A program made the translations under genes and the position numbers. A stretch of DNA of 64,000 bases from Burkholderia cepacia (GTDB taxonomy: Bacteria > Pseudomonadota > Gammaproteobacteria > Burkholderiales > Burkholderiaceae): positions 124,001 through 188,000 of the forward strand of contig NZ_LDWR01000045.1 in the NCBI RefSeq assembly GCF_001039005.1, read 5' to 3'. The notes beneath the pieces are model-generated. The model was not told the DNA's origin and did no database searches. It saw only the letters and a program-made list of their open reading frames with translations. Positions 45,761 to 55,884 of the stretch are shown here, one piece after another; the stretch's first letter is position 1; every line of letters begins with the position of its first letter.

Positions 45761-45799
45761 ATGCCTGTGTCAGTCCGCTGATACAGGCATTTTGTTTTT
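45761..45799 (+). terminator. Terminator between rpsO and pnp
   Basis: A 13-bp stem with one G-U pair (45761-45773 and 45778-45790, loop TCCG) is followed by TTTGTTTTT. It probably stops most rpsO transcripts, as in E. coli. Confidence 0.8.
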
Positions 45800-45889
45800 G
45801 CGCGGTGCGTAGCGTCACGCGCACCGCAGGCTGTCCGGCCATTCGTGCCGGGCTGCCGGGACGGCCGATACCGGAGTCGGGATTTGTGT

Positions 45890-45928
45890 CATTCCAGCGC
45901 GCCGTTGCATGAGCGCCGCGCTGGAATG
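45890..45928 (+). other. Stem-loop in the pnp leader, possible RNase III site
   Basis: A perfect 12-bp inverted repeat (45890-45901 and 45917-45928) with a 15-nt loop lies 99 bp before the pnp start. In E. coli the pnp leader stem-loop is cut by RNase III and PNPase then represses its own mRNA. Position and structure suggest a similar role, but this is inference. Confidence 0.5.
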
Positions 45929-46027
45929 GCATAAGAAACACACCTTGCTCCGGGTGATTCGGTCGCGACGCCGCCGCACGGCAGGGCCGATGCGGTGAAT
46001 GATAGAAATGCATTCAAAGGAGCAACC

Positions 46028-48175
46028 ATGTCCATGTTCAACAAGGTCGTGAAGGAATTCCAGTGGGGCCAGCACAAGGTGCGCCTCGAAACCGGTGAAG
46101 TCGCTCGCCAGGCGAGCGGTGCGGTGATCGTCGACGTCGAAGACACCGTCGTGCTGGCAACCGTCGTCGGCGCGAAGTCGGCGAAGCCGGGTCAGGACTT
46201 CTTCCCGCTGACCGTCGACTATCTCGAGAAGACCTACTCGGCCGGCAAGATCCCGGGCGGCTTCTTCCGCCGCGAAGGCCGTCCGTCGGAGCACGAGACG
46301 CTGACGTCGCGCCTGATCGACCGTCCGCTGCGCCCGCTGTTCCCGGAAGGCTTCTACAACGAAGTCCAGGTCGTGATCCACGTGCTGTCCGTGAACCCGG
46401 AAGTCCCGGCGGACATCCCCGCGCTGATCGGCGCATCGGCCGCGCTCGCCGTGTCGGGCCTGCCGTTCAACGGCCCGGTCGGTGCCGCGCGCGTCGCGTA
46501 CATCGACAACGCCTACGTGCTGAACCCGACGCGTGACCAGATCAAGGCATCGAGCCTCGATCTCGTCGTCGCAGGGACGGAGCGCGCGGTGCTGATGGTC
46601 GAATCGGAAGCCGATCAACTGTCGGAAGACGTGATGCTGGGCGCCGTGGTGTTCGGCCACGAGCAGATGCAAGTGGCGATCGACGCGATCCACGAACTGG
46701 TGCGCGAAGGCGGCAAGCCCGAGTGGGACTGGCAGCCGGCGCCGAAGAACGAAGCGCTGATCGCGCGCGTGACCGAGCTGGCGCAGAACGACCTGCTCGC
46801 CGCTTACCAGCTCCGCGACAAGCAAGCCCGTTCGACGAAGCTGAAGGAAGTCTACTCGGCGACGTCGGCGAAGCTCGAGGAAGACGCGCAGGCGGCCGGT
46901 ACGGCAGCGGCCGACAAGGCCACCGTCGGCAACGTGCTGTTCGACATCGAGGCCAAGATCGTCCGTTCGCAGATCCTGAACGGCGAGCCGCGCATCGACG
47001 GCCGCGACACGCGCACCGTGCGCCCGATCGAGATCCGCACCGGCGTGCTGCCGCGTACCCACGGCTCGGCGCTGTTCACGCGCGGCGAGACGCAGGCGCT
47101 GGTCGTCGCGACGCTCGGCACGAAGGGTGACGAGCAGATCATCGACGCGCTCGAAGGCGAATACCGCGAGCGCTTCATGCTCCACTACAACATGCCCCCG
47201 TTCGCGACCGGCGAAACGGGCCGCGTCGGCTCGCCGAAGCGTCGCGAAATCGGCCACGGCCGCCTCGCGAAGCGCGCGCTGGTCAAGTGCCTGCCGAGCG
47301 CCGACGAATTCGGCTACTCGATCCGCGTCGTGTCGGAAATCACCGAATCGAACGGTTCGTCGTCGATGGCATCGGTGTGCGGCGGCTGCCTCGCGCTGAT
47401 GGACGCTGGCGTGCCGATGAAGGCGCACGTCGCGGGTATCGCGATGGGCCTGATCCTCGAAGGCAACAAGTTCGCGGTGCTGACCGACATCCTCGGCGAC
47501 GAAGATCACCTCGGCGACATGGACTTCAAGGTGGCCGGCACGGAACAAGGCGTGACGGCGCTGCAGATGGACATCAAGATCCAGGGCATCACGAAGGAAA
47601 TCATGCAGGTCGCGCTCGCGCAGGCGAAGGAAGGCCGCATGCACATCCTTGGCAAGATGACGTCGGCGGTCTCGGGTGCGAACACGCAGCTGTCGGAATT
47701 CGCGCCGCGCATGATCACGATCAAGATCAACCCGGAAAAGATCCGCGACGTGATCGGCAAGGGCGGTTCGGTGATCCGCGCGCTGACGGAAGAAACGGGC
47801 ACGACCATCGACATTTCGGACGACGGCGTCGTGACGATCGCGAGCACGAACAGCGACGGCATGGCCGAAGCGAAGAAGCGCATCGAGAACATCACGGCCG
47901 AGATCGAAGTCGGCCAGGTGTACGAAGGCACGGTGCTGAAGCTGCTCGATTTCGGCGCGATCGTGAACCTGCTGCCGGGCAAGGACGGCCTGCTGCACAT
48001 CTCGGAAATCGTCAACGAGCGTGTGAAGGACATCAACGACTACCTGAAGGAAGGTCAGCAGGTCAAGGTCAAGGTGATCCAGACGGACGAAAAGGGTCGC
48101 GTGCGTCTGTCGGCAAAGGCGCTGCTGAATGAAGCAGCGGCGGCGTCGCAGTCGGATACGCCGCCGCAGCAGTAA
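46028..48175 (+). CDS. pnp: Polyribonucleotide nucleotidyltransferase (PNPase)
   Basis: A 715-residue 3'-5' phosphorolytic exoribonuclease and degradosome component. There are two RNase PH domains (about residues 1-220 and 310-545, with [20 protein letters not shown] and [12 protein letters not shown]), a KH domain (about 550-615, [17 protein letters not shown]) and an S1 domain (about 620-690, [16 protein letters not shown]). The ATG at 46028 follows AAGGAG. A strong terminator follows. Confidence 0.98.
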   Translation: MSMFNKVVKEFQWGQHKVRLETGEVARQASGAVIVDVEDTVVLATVVGAKSAKPGQDFFPLTVDYLEKTYSAGKIPGGFFRREGRPSEHETLTSRLIDRPLRPLFPEGFYNEVQVVIHVLSVNPEVPADIPALIGASAALAVSGLPFNGPVGAARVAYIDNAYVLNPTRDQIKASSLDLVVAGTERAVLMVESEADQLSEDVMLGAVVFGHEQMQVAIDAIHELVREGGKPEWDWQPAPKNEALIARVTELAQNDLLAAYQLRDKQARSTKLKEVYSATSAKLEEDAQAAGTAAADKATVGNVLFDIEAKIVRSQILNGEPRIDGRDTRTVRPIEIRTGVLPRTHGSALFTRGETQALVVATLGTKGDEQIIDALEGEYRERFMLHYNMPPFATGETGRVGSPKRREIGHGRLAKRALVKCLPSADEFGYSIRVVSEITESNGSSSMASVCGGCLALMDAGVPMKAHVAGIAMGLILEGNKFAVLTDILGDEDHLGDMDFKVAGTEQGVTALQMDIKIQGITKEIMQVALAQAKEGRMHILGKMTSAVSGANTQLSEFAPRMITIKINPEKIRDVIGKGGSVIRALTEETGTTIDISDDGVVTIASTNSDGMAEAKKRIENITAEIEVGQVYEGTVLKLLDFGAIVNLLPGKDGLLHISEIVNERVKDINDYLKEGQQVKVKVIQTDEKGRVRLSAKALLNEAAAASQSDTPPQQ

Positions 48176-48190
48176 GCGGGCAGGCGGACC

Positions 48191-48227
48191 AACGGCCGGC
48201 AGTGCGAAAGCGCGCCGGCCGTTTTTT
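48191..48227 (+). terminator. Intrinsic terminator after pnp
   Basis: Ten-base arms (48191-48200 and 48213-48222) around a small GCG-AAA-GC hairpin are followed by six T (48222-48227). Confidence 0.85.
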
Positions 48228-48323
48228 CTGTAGCATCGTTGTGCGGCGCAGCAGCGCCGGCGAGGCGCCCGTGCCGCGCGCACGGGCGTGCCATCCGATT
48301 CCGATCCTGGAGCGACCATCACC

Positions 48324-49343
48324 ATGAAAGCCATCGAAATCACCGAATTCGGCGCCCCCGACGTGCTGAAGCTTGCGGAGCGTCCGCGCCCCGAACCGAA
48401 GCGCGGCGAGGTGCTGATCAAGGTGGCGGCTTCCGGCGTGAATCGGCCTGACGTCTTTCAGCGCAAGGGGGCATATGCACCGCCGCCGGGCGCGTCGGAT
48501 CTGCCGGGCCTCGAGGTCGCGGGCGAAATCGTCGGCGGCGACTTGTCCGATGCCGCGCTGAATCCGTTCGGCCTGAAGCTTGGCGATCGCGTGTGCGCGC
48601 TGCTCGCGGGCGGTGGTTATGCCGAATATGCGGTCGCGCCGCTGCTGCAGTGCCTGCCGGTGCCCGGCGGGCTGACCGACATCGAGGCCGCGTCGCTGCC
48701 CGAAACGTTTTTCACCGTGTGGAGCAACGTGTTCGACCGTGCGCAGCTCGGCGCGGGCGAGGGTGGCGAGCATGAGACGCTGCTCGTGCAGGGCGGCTCG
48801 AGCGGCATCGGCGTCACGGCGATCCAGATCGCGCATGCGCTCGGTTTTCGCGTGTTCGCGACGGCCGGCACTGCCGACAAGTGCCGTGCGTGCGAGGCGC
48901 TCGGCGCCGAACGCGCGATCAACTACAAGACCGAAGACTTCGTCGAGGTCGTGAAGTCGCTGACGCATGATCGCGGCGTCGACGTGATCCTGGACATGGT
49001 GGCGGGCTCGTACGTGCCGCGCGAGCTGTCCGCGCTCGCGGACGGCGGCCGTCTCGTGCTGATCGCGCTGCTCGGCGGTGCGAAGGCCGACGTCAACCTG
49101 AGCGAGATCCTGCGTCGCCGGCTGACGGTGACGGGTTCGACGCTGCGGCCGCGTCCGGTCGAGTTCAAGGCGCGCATCGCCGCGCAGCTGCAGGCGCGCG
49201 TGTGGCCGCTGATCGCCGACGGCCGCATCAAGCCGGTGATCTACCGTGTGCTGCCGGCAGCGGAAGCCGCGCAGGCGCATGCGCTGATGGAAAGCAGCGA
49301 GCACACCGGCAAGATCGTGCTCGATTGGGGTACGAACGCCTGA
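48324..49343 (+). CDS. NAD(P)H quinone oxidoreductase (PIG3-like)
   Basis: A 339-residue zinc-free MDR enzyme. It opens MKAIEITEFGAPDVLKLAERP, has NRPDVFQRKGAYAPPPGAS, and the nucleotide loop VQGGSSGIGVTAIQIA near residue 155. The group includes PIG3/TP53I3 and reduces quinones using NADPH. The ATG at 48324 has TGGAG upstream. It lies ahead of tpiA with its own terminators and promoters on both sides, so it is probably a single-gene unit. Confidence 0.9.
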   Translation: MKAIEITEFGAPDVLKLAERPRPEPKRGEVLIKVAASGVNRPDVFQRKGAYAPPPGASDLPGLEVAGEIVGGDLSDAALNPFGLKLGDRVCALLAGGGYAEYAVAPLLQCLPVPGGLTDIEAASLPETFFTVWSNVFDRAQLGAGEGGEHETLLVQGGSSGIGVTAIQIAHALGFRVFATAGTADKCRACEALGAERAINYKTEDFVEVVKSLTHDRGVDVILDMVAGSYVPRELSALADGGRLVLIALLGGAKADVNLSEILRRRLTVTGSTLRPRPVEFKARIAAQLQARVWPLIADGRIKPVIYRVLPAAEAAQAHALMESSEHTGKIVLDWGTNA

Positions 49344-49374
49344 CGCCCGTGCGGCCGGGCTTGACATGCGCGGT

Positions 49375-49404
49375 TTGACCGGTTCAAGCCGTGCGCAGTA
49401 AAAT
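49375..49404 (+). promoter_or_regulatory. Sigma70 promoter for tpiA
   Basis: TTGACC (49375-49380) and TAAAAT (49399-49404) are 18 bp apart, 80 bp before tpiA. Confidence 0.65.
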
Positions 49405-49483
49405 CGCCGGTTTGCTTCGCCAGATCAAACCTGACCGCCGGTTTCCGGCGCGTTAATGACACAGCGGTGACGAGACAGACACG

Positions 49484-50239
49484 ATGTCGAAACAGAGAAC
49501 AAAGCGGGTGATCGGCAACTGGAAGATGCACGGCCGGCTGGCCGGCAACCAGGCGTTGCTGAACGAAGTGGTGCGGGGCGCGGACGCCGTGGCGGCCGAA
49601 ACGTCGGTCGGCGTGTGCGTGCCGTTCCCGTATCTCGCGCAGGTTCAGGCGCAGCTTGGCGGCGGTCGTGTCGCATTCGGCGCGCAGGACGTGTCCGCGC
49701 ACGAGCAGGGCGCGTTCACCGGCGAAGTGGCGGCCGCGATGGTCGCCGAGTTCGGCGCACGCTATGCGATCGTCGGCCACTCGGAGCGTCGCGCGTATCA
49801 CGGCGAAAGCAGCGAGACGGTCGCGGCGAAGACGCAGCGCGCGCTCGCGGCCGGCCTCACGCCCGTCGTGTGCGTCGGCGAGACGCTCGACGAGCGCGAG
49901 TCGGGCGCGACCGAGCAGGTCGTCGGTGCGCAGCTCGACGCGGTGCTGGCCGTGCTGACGGCTGACGAGGCGGTGCGCATCGTCGTCGCGTACGAGCCGG
50001 TCTGGGCGATCGGCACGGGCAAGAGCGCGACGTCGGCGCAGGCGCAGGACGTGCACGCGTTCCTGCGTGAGCGTCTCGCGGCGAAGGGTGCGGCGGACGT
50101 GTCCGTGCTGTACGGCGGCAGCGTGAAGCCGGACAACGCGGAAGAGCTGTTCGCGCAGCCGGACATCGACGGCGGCCTGATCGGCGGCGCGTCGCTGAAG
50201 GCGGAAGATTTCCTGGCGATCTGCCGGGCCGCGCATTGA
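49484..50239 (+). CDS. tpiA: Triosephosphate isomerase
   Basis: A 251-residue TIM barrel interconverting dihydroxyacetone phosphate and glyceraldehyde 3-phosphate. The catalytic residues are visible: Lys14 in GNWKMHG, His99 in IVGHSERR and Glu171 in [14 protein letters not shown]. The phosphate loop GGSVKPDN is near the end. It sits just upstream of secG, the common tpiA-secG order. Confidence 0.98.
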   Translation: MSKQRTKRVIGNWKMHGRLAGNQALLNEVVRGADAVAAETSVGVCVPFPYLAQVQAQLGGGRVAFGAQDVSAHEQGAFTGEVAAAMVAEFGARYAIVGHSERRAYHGESSETVAAKTQRALAAGLTPVVCVGETLDERESGATEQVVGAQLDAVLAVLTADEAVRIVVAYEPVWAIGTGKSATSAQAQDVHAFLRERLAAKGAADVSVLYGGSVKPDNAEELFAQPDIDGGLIGGASLKAEDFLAICRAAH

Positions 50240-50311
50240 GCGGTCCGAGATCGAATTGAACCATGACGGCGGCCGGTCGATCCGGTCGCCCGATCCAATC
50301 GGGTGGGTGTG

Positions 50312-50689
50312 ATGCTGTTATTCAAGACGCTGATTATTGTGGTGCAGGTACTGTCTGCACTGGGTGTGATTGGTCTCGTGCTGCTGCAGCACGGCAAGGG
50401 TGCCGACATGGGTGCCGCGTTCGGCAGCGGCGCGTCGGGCAGCCTGTTCGGTGCGACGGGCTCGGCGAACTTCCTGTCGCGCACGACGGGTATCCTCGCG
50501 ACGATCTTTTTTATCGCGACGCTCGCGCTGACGTACCTCGGTTCGTACAAGTCGACGCCGTCGGCAGGCGTGCTGGGCGCGGCGGCGACCGCTCCGGCAC
50601 CGGTGTCCGCCGCATCGGCACCGGCTGTCGCGGCGTCCGCTGCCGCGGGTTCGGCTGCAAGCGCGCCAGGCCAGGACGTCCCGAAATAA
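50312..50689 (+). CDS. secG: Protein-export membrane protein SecG
   Basis: A 125-residue subunit of the SecYEG translocon. It has two spans (about residues 1-22 and 50-70) and the loop LLQHGKGADMGAAFGSGASG. The C-terminal 45 residues are an Ala/Pro-rich tail common in beta-proteobacteria. I chose the ATG at 50312; a GTG nine bases upstream is the alternative. The tRNA-Leu gene follows. Confidence 0.95.
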   Translation: MLLFKTLIIVVQVLSALGVIGLVLLQHGKGADMGAAFGSGASGSLFGATGSANFLSRTTGILATIFFIATLALTYLGSYKSTPSAGVLGAAATAPAPVSAASAPAVAASAAAGSAASAPGQDVPK

Positions 50690-50715
50690 AAAGTCAAAAA
50701 TTTTGCGGTTGTGCG

Positions 50716-50744
50716 TTGAACAATTCTGGAACTCGGGTTAGAAT
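50716..50744 (+). promoter_or_regulatory. Promoter for tRNA-Leu
   Basis: TTGAAC (50716-50721) and TAGAAT (50739-50744) are spaced by 17 bp; transcription would begin about 50 nt before the tRNA. Confidence 0.65.
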
Positions 50745-50800
50745 TTAATTCTTGAAGCGATTCGCGGGAAACGAGCAGCATAACCCGAGTTGCATGCAGT

Positions 50801-50885
50801 GCCGACGTGGTGAAATTGGTAGACACGCTATCTTGAGGGGGTAGTGGCGAAAGCTGTGCGAGTTCGAGTCTCGCCGTCGGCACCA
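50801..50885 (+). tRNA. leuU: tRNA-Leu(GAG)
   Basis: An 85-nt type II tRNA with encoded CCA. The acceptor stem pairs GCCGACG (50801-50807) with CGTCGGC (50875-50881), and the anticodon stem-loop CTATC-TTGAGGG-GGTAG gives anticodon GAG. A variable arm and a TTCGAGTC T-loop follow. It reads CUC and CUU codons. It lies between secG and nuoA, as in other Burkholderia. Confidence 0.96.
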
Positions 50886-50894
50886 AAGTTACTC

Positions 50895-50926
50895 AATGCC
50901 AGCCGCTTCTAGTGGCTGGCATTTTT
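50895..50926 (+). terminator. Terminator after tRNA-Leu
   Basis: A ten-base perfect stem (50895-50904 and 50914-50923), extended inward by further pairs, is followed by five T. It separates the tRNA from the nuo operon. Confidence 0.85.
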
Positions 50927-51039
50927 CATTTCTGGGGTGTGCTTGCGGTTGTCTTGCGATCGCATGCACTCCGAAATGATTCCTTCCTCCGGATGGTGGT
51001 ATTCTCCGGACGCTCAGAACTAACCGATAGAGGATTGCC

Positions 51040-51399
51040 TTGAACCTCGCAGCCTATTACCCCGTCTTGTTGTTCCTCCTCGTGGGCACTGGTTTAGGTA
51101 TAGCGCTGGTCAGCATCGGCAAGCTCCTTGGTCCCAACAAGCCGGACGTCGAGAAGAACGCACCGTACGAGTGCGGCTTCGAAGCCTTTGAAGACGCCCG
51201 GATGAAATTCGACGTTCGGTATTACCTCGTCGCCATCCTGTTCATCATCTTCGATCTCGAAACCGCATTCCTGTTCCCGTGGGGCGTCGCGCTCCGGGAC
51301 ATCGGCTGGCCGGGTTTCATCGCAATGATGATTTTTCTGCTCGAATTCCTGCTGGGCTTTGCCTATATCTGGAAGAAAGGCGGGCTCGATTGGGAGTGA
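51040..51399 (+). CDS. nuoA: NADH-quinone oxidoreductase subunit A
   Basis: A 119-residue membrane subunit of complex I with three spans. The core [20 protein letters not shown] loop is diagnostic. The start is a TTG at 51040 ([10 protein letters not shown]) with AGAGGA upstream; no ATG fits the conserved N-terminus. It is the first gene of the nuo operon. Confidence 0.96.
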
Positions 51400-51461
51400 T
51401 GGGTTAATCGCCGGTTTGCATGAGCGGCCACGCTCGGTCGCTCGTCTGGAGTGGAAAGCAA

Positions 51462-51941
51462 ATGAGTATCGAAGGGGTCTTGAAGGAAGGGTTTGTCACC
51501 ACGACGGCTGACAAGCTGATCAACTGGACGCGTACCGGCTCGCTGTGGCCGATGACGTTCGGGCTCGCGTGTTGCGCCGTCGAGATGATGCATGCGGGCG
51601 CGGCCCGTTACGATCTGGACCGGTTCGGCGTCGTGTTTCGTCCGAGCCCGCGTCAATCGGACGTGATGATCGTTGCCGGCACGCTCTGCAACAAGATGGC
51701 ACCCGCACTGCGCCGCGTGTACGACCAGATGGCCGAGCCGCGCTGGGTGATCTCGATGGGGTCGTGCGCGAATGGCGGCGGCTACTACCACTACTCGTAT
51801 TCGGTGGTCCGCGGCTGCGACCGGATCGTGCCGGTCGACGTCTACGTGCCGGGCTGTCCGCCCACGGCCGAGGCGCTGGTCTACGGCGTGATCCAGCTTC
51901 AGGCGAAGATCCGCCGCACCAATACCATCGCCCGTCAATAA
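51462..51941 (+). CDS. nuoB: NADH-quinone oxidoreductase subunit B
   Basis: A 159-residue subunit carrying the N2 [4Fe-4S] cluster next to the quinone site. Ligands are in LACCAVEMM (two Cys), [10 protein letters not shown] and [12 protein letters not shown] chose the ATG at 51462 ([12 protein letters not shown]). It is the usual length for the beta-proteobacterial protein. Confidence 0.97.
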   Translation: MSIEGVLKEGFVTTTADKLINWTRTGSLWPMTFGLACCAVEMMHAGAARYDLDRFGVVFRPSPRQSDVMIVAGTLCNKMAPALRRVYDQMAEPRWVISMGSCANGGGYYHYSYSVVRGCDRIVPVDVYVPGCPPTAEALVYGVIQLQAKIRRTNTIARQ

Positions 51942-51962
51942 AGCCCCGAGCGTCCCCTCAAT

Positions 51963-52565
51963 ATGGCAAGCAAAATCGAGACTCTCAAGGCAAACCTCGA
52001 AGCCGCGCTCGGCGCGCGCGTGGTGAGCCTTACCGAAGCGATCGGTGAACTGACGCTCGTCGTGAAGGCGAGCGATTACCTCGAAGTCGCAAAGACGCTT
52101 CGCGACGATCCGAAGCTCCGTTTCGAGCAGCTGATCGACCTCTGCGGCGTCGACTACCAGACCTTCGGCGACGGCGCCTACGACGGCCCGCGCTTCGCGG
52201 CCGTGTCGCACCTGCTGTCGGTCACGAACAACTGGCGCCTGCGCCTGCGTGCATTCGCGCCGGACGACGACCTGCCGATCGTGGCATCGCTGGTCGACAT
52301 CTGGACCTCCGCGAACTGGTACGAGCGCGAAGCGTTCGACCTGTACGGCATCGTGTTCGAAGGCCACCCCGACCTGCGCCGCATCCTCACCGACTACGGC
52401 TTCATCGGCCACCCGTTCCGCAAGGACTTCCCGGTGTCGGGTTACGTCGAAATGCGTTACGACCCGGAAGAGAAGCGGGTCGTGTACCAGCCGGTGACGA
52501 TCGAGCCGCGCGAAATCACGCCGCGCGTGATCCGCGAGGATCGCTATGGCGGTCTGAAACATTAA
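51963..52565 (+). CDS. nuoC: NADH-quinone oxidoreductase subunit C
   Basis: A 200-residue peripheral-arm subunit of the 30-kDa family. The signature [26 protein letters not shown] is complete. It is separate from nuoD, not fused as in E. coli. nuoD follows after 9 bp. Confidence 0.97.
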   Translation: MASKIETLKANLEAALGARVVSLTEAIGELTLVVKASDYLEVAKTLRDDPKLRFEQLIDLCGVDYQTFGDGAYDGPRFAAVSHLLSVTNNWRLRLRAFAPDDDLPIVASLVDIWTSANWYEREAFDLYGIVFEGHPDLRRILTDYGFIGHPFRKDFPVSGYVEMRYDPEEKRVVYQPVTIEPREITPRVIREDRYGGLKH

Positions 52566-52574
52566 GGGGGCGTC

Positions 52575-53828
52575 ATGGCAGAAATCAAGAACTACACGCT
52601 CAACTTCGGCCCGCAGCACCCGGCAGCGCACGGCGTGCTGCGCCTGGTGCTCGAGCTCGACGGCGAAGTCATCCAGCGCGCCGATCCGCACATCGGCCTG
52701 CTGCACCGCGCGACCGAAAAGCTCGCGGAATCCAAGACCTTCATCCAGTCCGTGCCGTACATGGACCGTCTCGACTACGTGTCGATGATGGTCAACGAGC
52801 ACGGTTATGTGCTCGCGATCGAAAAGCTGCTCGGCATCGAAGTGCCGGAGCGCGCGCAGTACATCCGCGTTCTGTTCGACGAGATCACGCGCGTGCTGAA
52901 CCACCTGATGTGGATCGGCGCACACGCACTCGACGTCGGCGCGATGGCCGTGTTCCTGTACGCTTTCCGCGAACGCGAAGACCTGATGGACGTGTATGAA
53001 GCGGTGTCCGGCGCCCGGATGCACGCGGCGTACTACCGTCCGGGCGGCGTCTACCGCGATCTGCCTGACGCAATGCCGCAATACAAGGCGTCGAAGATTC
53101 GCAACGAGAAGGCGCTCGCGAAGATGAACGAATCGCGCAGCGGCTCGGTGCTCGACTTCATCGACGATTTCTTCACGCGCTTCCCGAAGTGCGTCGACGA
53201 ATACGAAACGCTGCTGACCGACAACCGGATCTGGAAGCAGCGTCTGGTCGGGATCGGCGTGGTCAGCCCGGAACGCGCGCTGCAGATGGGCCTGACGGGC
53301 CCGATGCTGCGCGGCTCGGGCATCGCGTGGGATCTGCGCAAGAAGCAGCCGTACGAAGTGTACGATCGCATGGATTTCGACGTGCCGGTCGGCGTGAACG
53401 GCGATTGCTACGACCGCTATCTGGTCCGCGTCGAGGAAATGCGCCAGTCGATCCGCATCGCGAAACAGTGTATTGAGTGGCTCCGAAAGAATCCGGGCCC
53501 GGTGATGACGGACAATCACAAGGTTGCACCGCCGTCGCGCGTCGGCATGAAGACCAACATGGAAGACTTGATTCACCACTTCAAGCTCTTCACCGAAGGT
53601 TTCCATGTGCCGGAAGGCGAAGCGTACGCGGCGGTCGAGCATCCGAAGGGTGAGTTCGGCATCTACCTCGTGTCGGACGGTGCCAACAAGCCGTATCGCC
53701 TCAAGATTCGCGCACCGGGTTTCGCTCACCTGGCGTCGCTCGACGAAATGGCGCGCGGTCACATGATCGCCGACGCCGTCACGATCATCGGTACGCAGGA
53801 CATCGTGTTCGGCGAGATCGATCGCTAA
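52575..53828 (+). CDS. nuoD: NADH-quinone oxidoreductase subunit D
   Basis: A 417-residue 49-kDa-family subunit lining the quinone cavity. [20 protein letters not shown] and [11 protein letters not shown] are at the start, and [18 protein letters not shown] is near the end. It is complete. A gap of about 170 bp follows before nuoE, unusually long for this operon. Confidence 0.97.
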   Translation: MAEIKNYTLNFGPQHPAAHGVLRLVLELDGEVIQRADPHIGLLHRATEKLAESKTFIQSVPYMDRLDYVSMMVNEHGYVLAIEKLLGIEVPERAQYIRVLFDEITRVLNHLMWIGAHALDVGAMAVFLYAFREREDLMDVYEAVSGARMHAAYYRPGGVYRDLPDAMPQYKASKIRNEKALAKMNESRSGSVLDFIDDFFTRFPKCVDEYETLLTDNRIWKQRLVGIGVVSPERALQMGLTGPMLRGSGIAWDLRKKQPYEVYDRMDFDVPVGVNGDCYDRYLVRVEEMRQSIRIAKQCIEWLRKNPGPVMTDNHKVAPPSRVGMKTNMEDLIHHFKLFTEGFHVPEGEAYAAVEHPKGEFGIYLVSDGANKPYRLKIRAPGFAHLASLDEMARGHMIADAVTIIGTQDIVFGEIDR

Positions 53829-54000
53829 TGGTTGCGCCGCTCGCACGAGCGGGCGGCGAGCAGTAAGTCACACGCGATGCGCGCTGAACCGGTGCGGCTT
53901 CGCAAGCTGTCAACAGAGTGAGCGCCAGGTCTGCCGTCCATGCACCCCAGTGTGCGGCAGGTTGTTCGTTCGGTAGGAATTGAAAGAGTCGTGTCTGAAA

Positions 54001-54486
54001 ATGATCTCAGCTGAAGGCCTGAAGGAAATCGATCGAGCGTTGACGAAGTATCCCGCCGATCAGAAACAGTCCGCCGTGATGTCGGCGTTGGCCGTTGCTC
54101 AGGAAGAGCACGGCTGGCTGTCGCCCGAACTGATGCAGTTCGTTGCGGACTATCTCGGCATGCCGGCCGTTGCCGTGCAGGAAGTCGCGACGTTCTACAC
54201 GATGTACGAGCTCAACCCGGTCGGCAAGCACAAGATCACGCTTTGCACGAACCTGCCGTGCCAGCTGGGTCCGGACGGCGGTGCGGAAGCGACTGCCGAC
54301 TACCTGAAACAGAAGCTGGGCATCGGCTTCGGCGAGACCACGCCCGACGGCAAGTTCACGCTGAAGGAAGGCGAATGCATGGGCTCGTGCGGCGATGCGC
54401 CGGTGCTGCTGGTGAACAATCACAGAATGTGCAGCTTCATGAGCCGCGAGAAGATCGACCAGCTGCTTGAGGAGCTCTCGAAATGA
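54001..54486 (+). CDS. nuoE: NADH-quinone oxidoreductase subunit E
   Basis: A 161-residue subunit of the NADH-oxidising module with the N1a [2Fe-2S] cluster. Ligands are in CTNLPCQL and [11 protein letters not shown] chose the ATG at 54001 ([12 protein letters not shown]); a TTG at 53980 is the alternative. The stop overlaps the nuoF start (ATGA). Confidence 0.95.
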   Translation: MISAEGLKEIDRALTKYPADQKQSAVMSALAVAQEEHGWLSPELMQFVADYLGMPAVAVQEVATFYTMYELNPVGKHKITLCTNLPCQLGPDGGAEATADYLKQKLGIGFGETTPDGKFTLKEGECMGSCGDAPVLLVNNHRMCSFMSREKIDQLLEELSK

Positions 54487-55799
54487 CGTCCCTCCACGAC
54501 CGTCACATCAAACCGCTGATCCTCGCTGGTCTGAACGGCGAGAACTGGCATCTCGAAGACTACGTTGCGCGCGGCGGCTACAAGCAGCTGCGCCGCATTC
54601 TCGAAGAAAAGATCACGCCCGAGCAGGTGATCGCCGACGTGAAGGCGTCGGGCCTGCGTGGCCGTGGCGGTGCGGGCTTCCCGACCGGCCTGAAGTGGAG
54701 CTTCATGCCGCGCCAGTTCCCGGGGCAGAAGTACCTCGTCTGCAACTCGGACGAAGGCGAGCCGGGCACGTTCAAGGATCGCGACATCCTGCGCTGGAAC
54801 CCGCACGCGCTGATCGAAGGCATGGCCATCGGCGCATACGCGATGGGCATCACCGTCGGCTACAACTACATCCACGGCGAAATCTTCGAAGTGTATCGAC
54901 GCTTCGAGGCCGCGCTCGATGAAGCGCGCGCAGCCGGGTTCCTCGGCGACAACATCATGGGCTCGGAATTCTCGTTCCAGCTGCACGCGCACCATGGTTA
55001 CGGCGCGTACATCTGCGGCGAGGAAACGGCGCTGCTCGAGTCGCTCGAAGGCAAGAAGGGCCAGCCGCGCTTCAAGCCGCCGTTCCCGGCGAGCTTCGGC
55101 GTGTACGGCAAGCCGACCACGATCAACAACACCGAGACGTTTGCCGCGGTGCCGTTCCTGCTGTCCATCGGGCCGCAGAATTACCTCGAGATCGGCAAGC
55201 CGAACAACGGCGGCACGAAGATTTTCTCGGTGTCGGGCGACGTCGAGCGTCCGGGCAACTACGAAGTGCCGCTCGGCACGCCGTTCGCGACGCTGATGGA
55301 GCTCGCCGGCGGGATGCGCGGCGGCAAGAAGATCAAGGCCGTGATTCCGGGCGGTTCGTCGGCACCGGTGATCCCGGGCGACATCATGATGCAGACCGAT
55401 CTCGATTACGACGCGATCGCGAAGGCGGGCTCGATGCTCGGTTCCGGCGCGGTGATCGTGATGGACGAGACGCGCTGCATGGTGCGCTCGCTGCTGCGCC
55501 TGTCGTACTTCTACTACGAGGAATCGTGCGGCCAGTGCACGCCGTGCCGTGAAGGCACCGGCTGGCTGTATCGCGTCGTGAACCGTATCGAGCACGGCGA
55601 AGGCCGTCAGGAAGATCTGGACCTGCTGAACTCGGTTGCCGAGAACATCATGGGCCGCACGATCTGTGCGCTCGGCGATGCGGCGGCGATGCCGGTGCGC
55701 GGGATGCTCAAGCACTACTGGGACGAATTCGCGTACCACGTCGAGCACAAGCACTGCATGGTCGGCGGCCACGCGCCGCATGTGGCTGCGGCAGCCTGA
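54483..55799 (+). CDS. nuoF: NADH-quinone oxidoreductase subunit F
   Basis: A 438-residue subunit that binds NADH, FMN and the N3 [4Fe-4S] cluster. The NADH loop is [13 protein letters not shown], the FMN site contains [15 protein letters not shown], and the cluster ligands are in [12 protein letters not shown]. It is translationally coupled to nuoE. Confidence 0.98.
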   Translation: MTSLHDRHIKPLILAGLNGENWHLEDYVARGGYKQLRRILEEKITPEQVIADVKASGLRGRGGAGFPTGLKWSFMPRQFPGQKYLVCNSDEGEPGTFKDRDILRWNPHALIEGMAIGAYAMGITVGYNYIHGEIFEVYRRFEAALDEARAAGFLGDNIMGSEFSFQLHAHHGYGAYICGEETALLESLEGKKGQPRFKPPFPASFGVYGKPTTINNTETFAAVPFLLSIGPQNYLEIGKPNNGGTKIFSVSGDVERPGNYEVPLGTPFATLMELAGGMRGGKKIKAVIPGGSSAPVIPGDIMMQTDLDYDAIAKAGSMLGSGAVIVMDETRCMVRSLLRLSYFYYEESCGQCTPCREGTGWLYRVVNRIEHGEGRQEDLDLLNSVAENIMGRTICALGDAAAMPVRGMLKHYWDEFAYHVEHKHCMVGGHAPHVAAAA

Positions 55800-55884
55800 A
55801 GCGAAACACCCGGTTGCGGAATTTGAGCGCACGGTCGGGCGAACGCGCGAACGAGCGGAAATAGGTTAAGGACCATTCACCATC

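Noticed and set aside
53828-53866. 12-codon ORF starting in the nuoD stop (TAATG)
   Set aside because: Too short, no recognisable feature, and its hairpin explains the sequence better; no reason to think it encodes a function.
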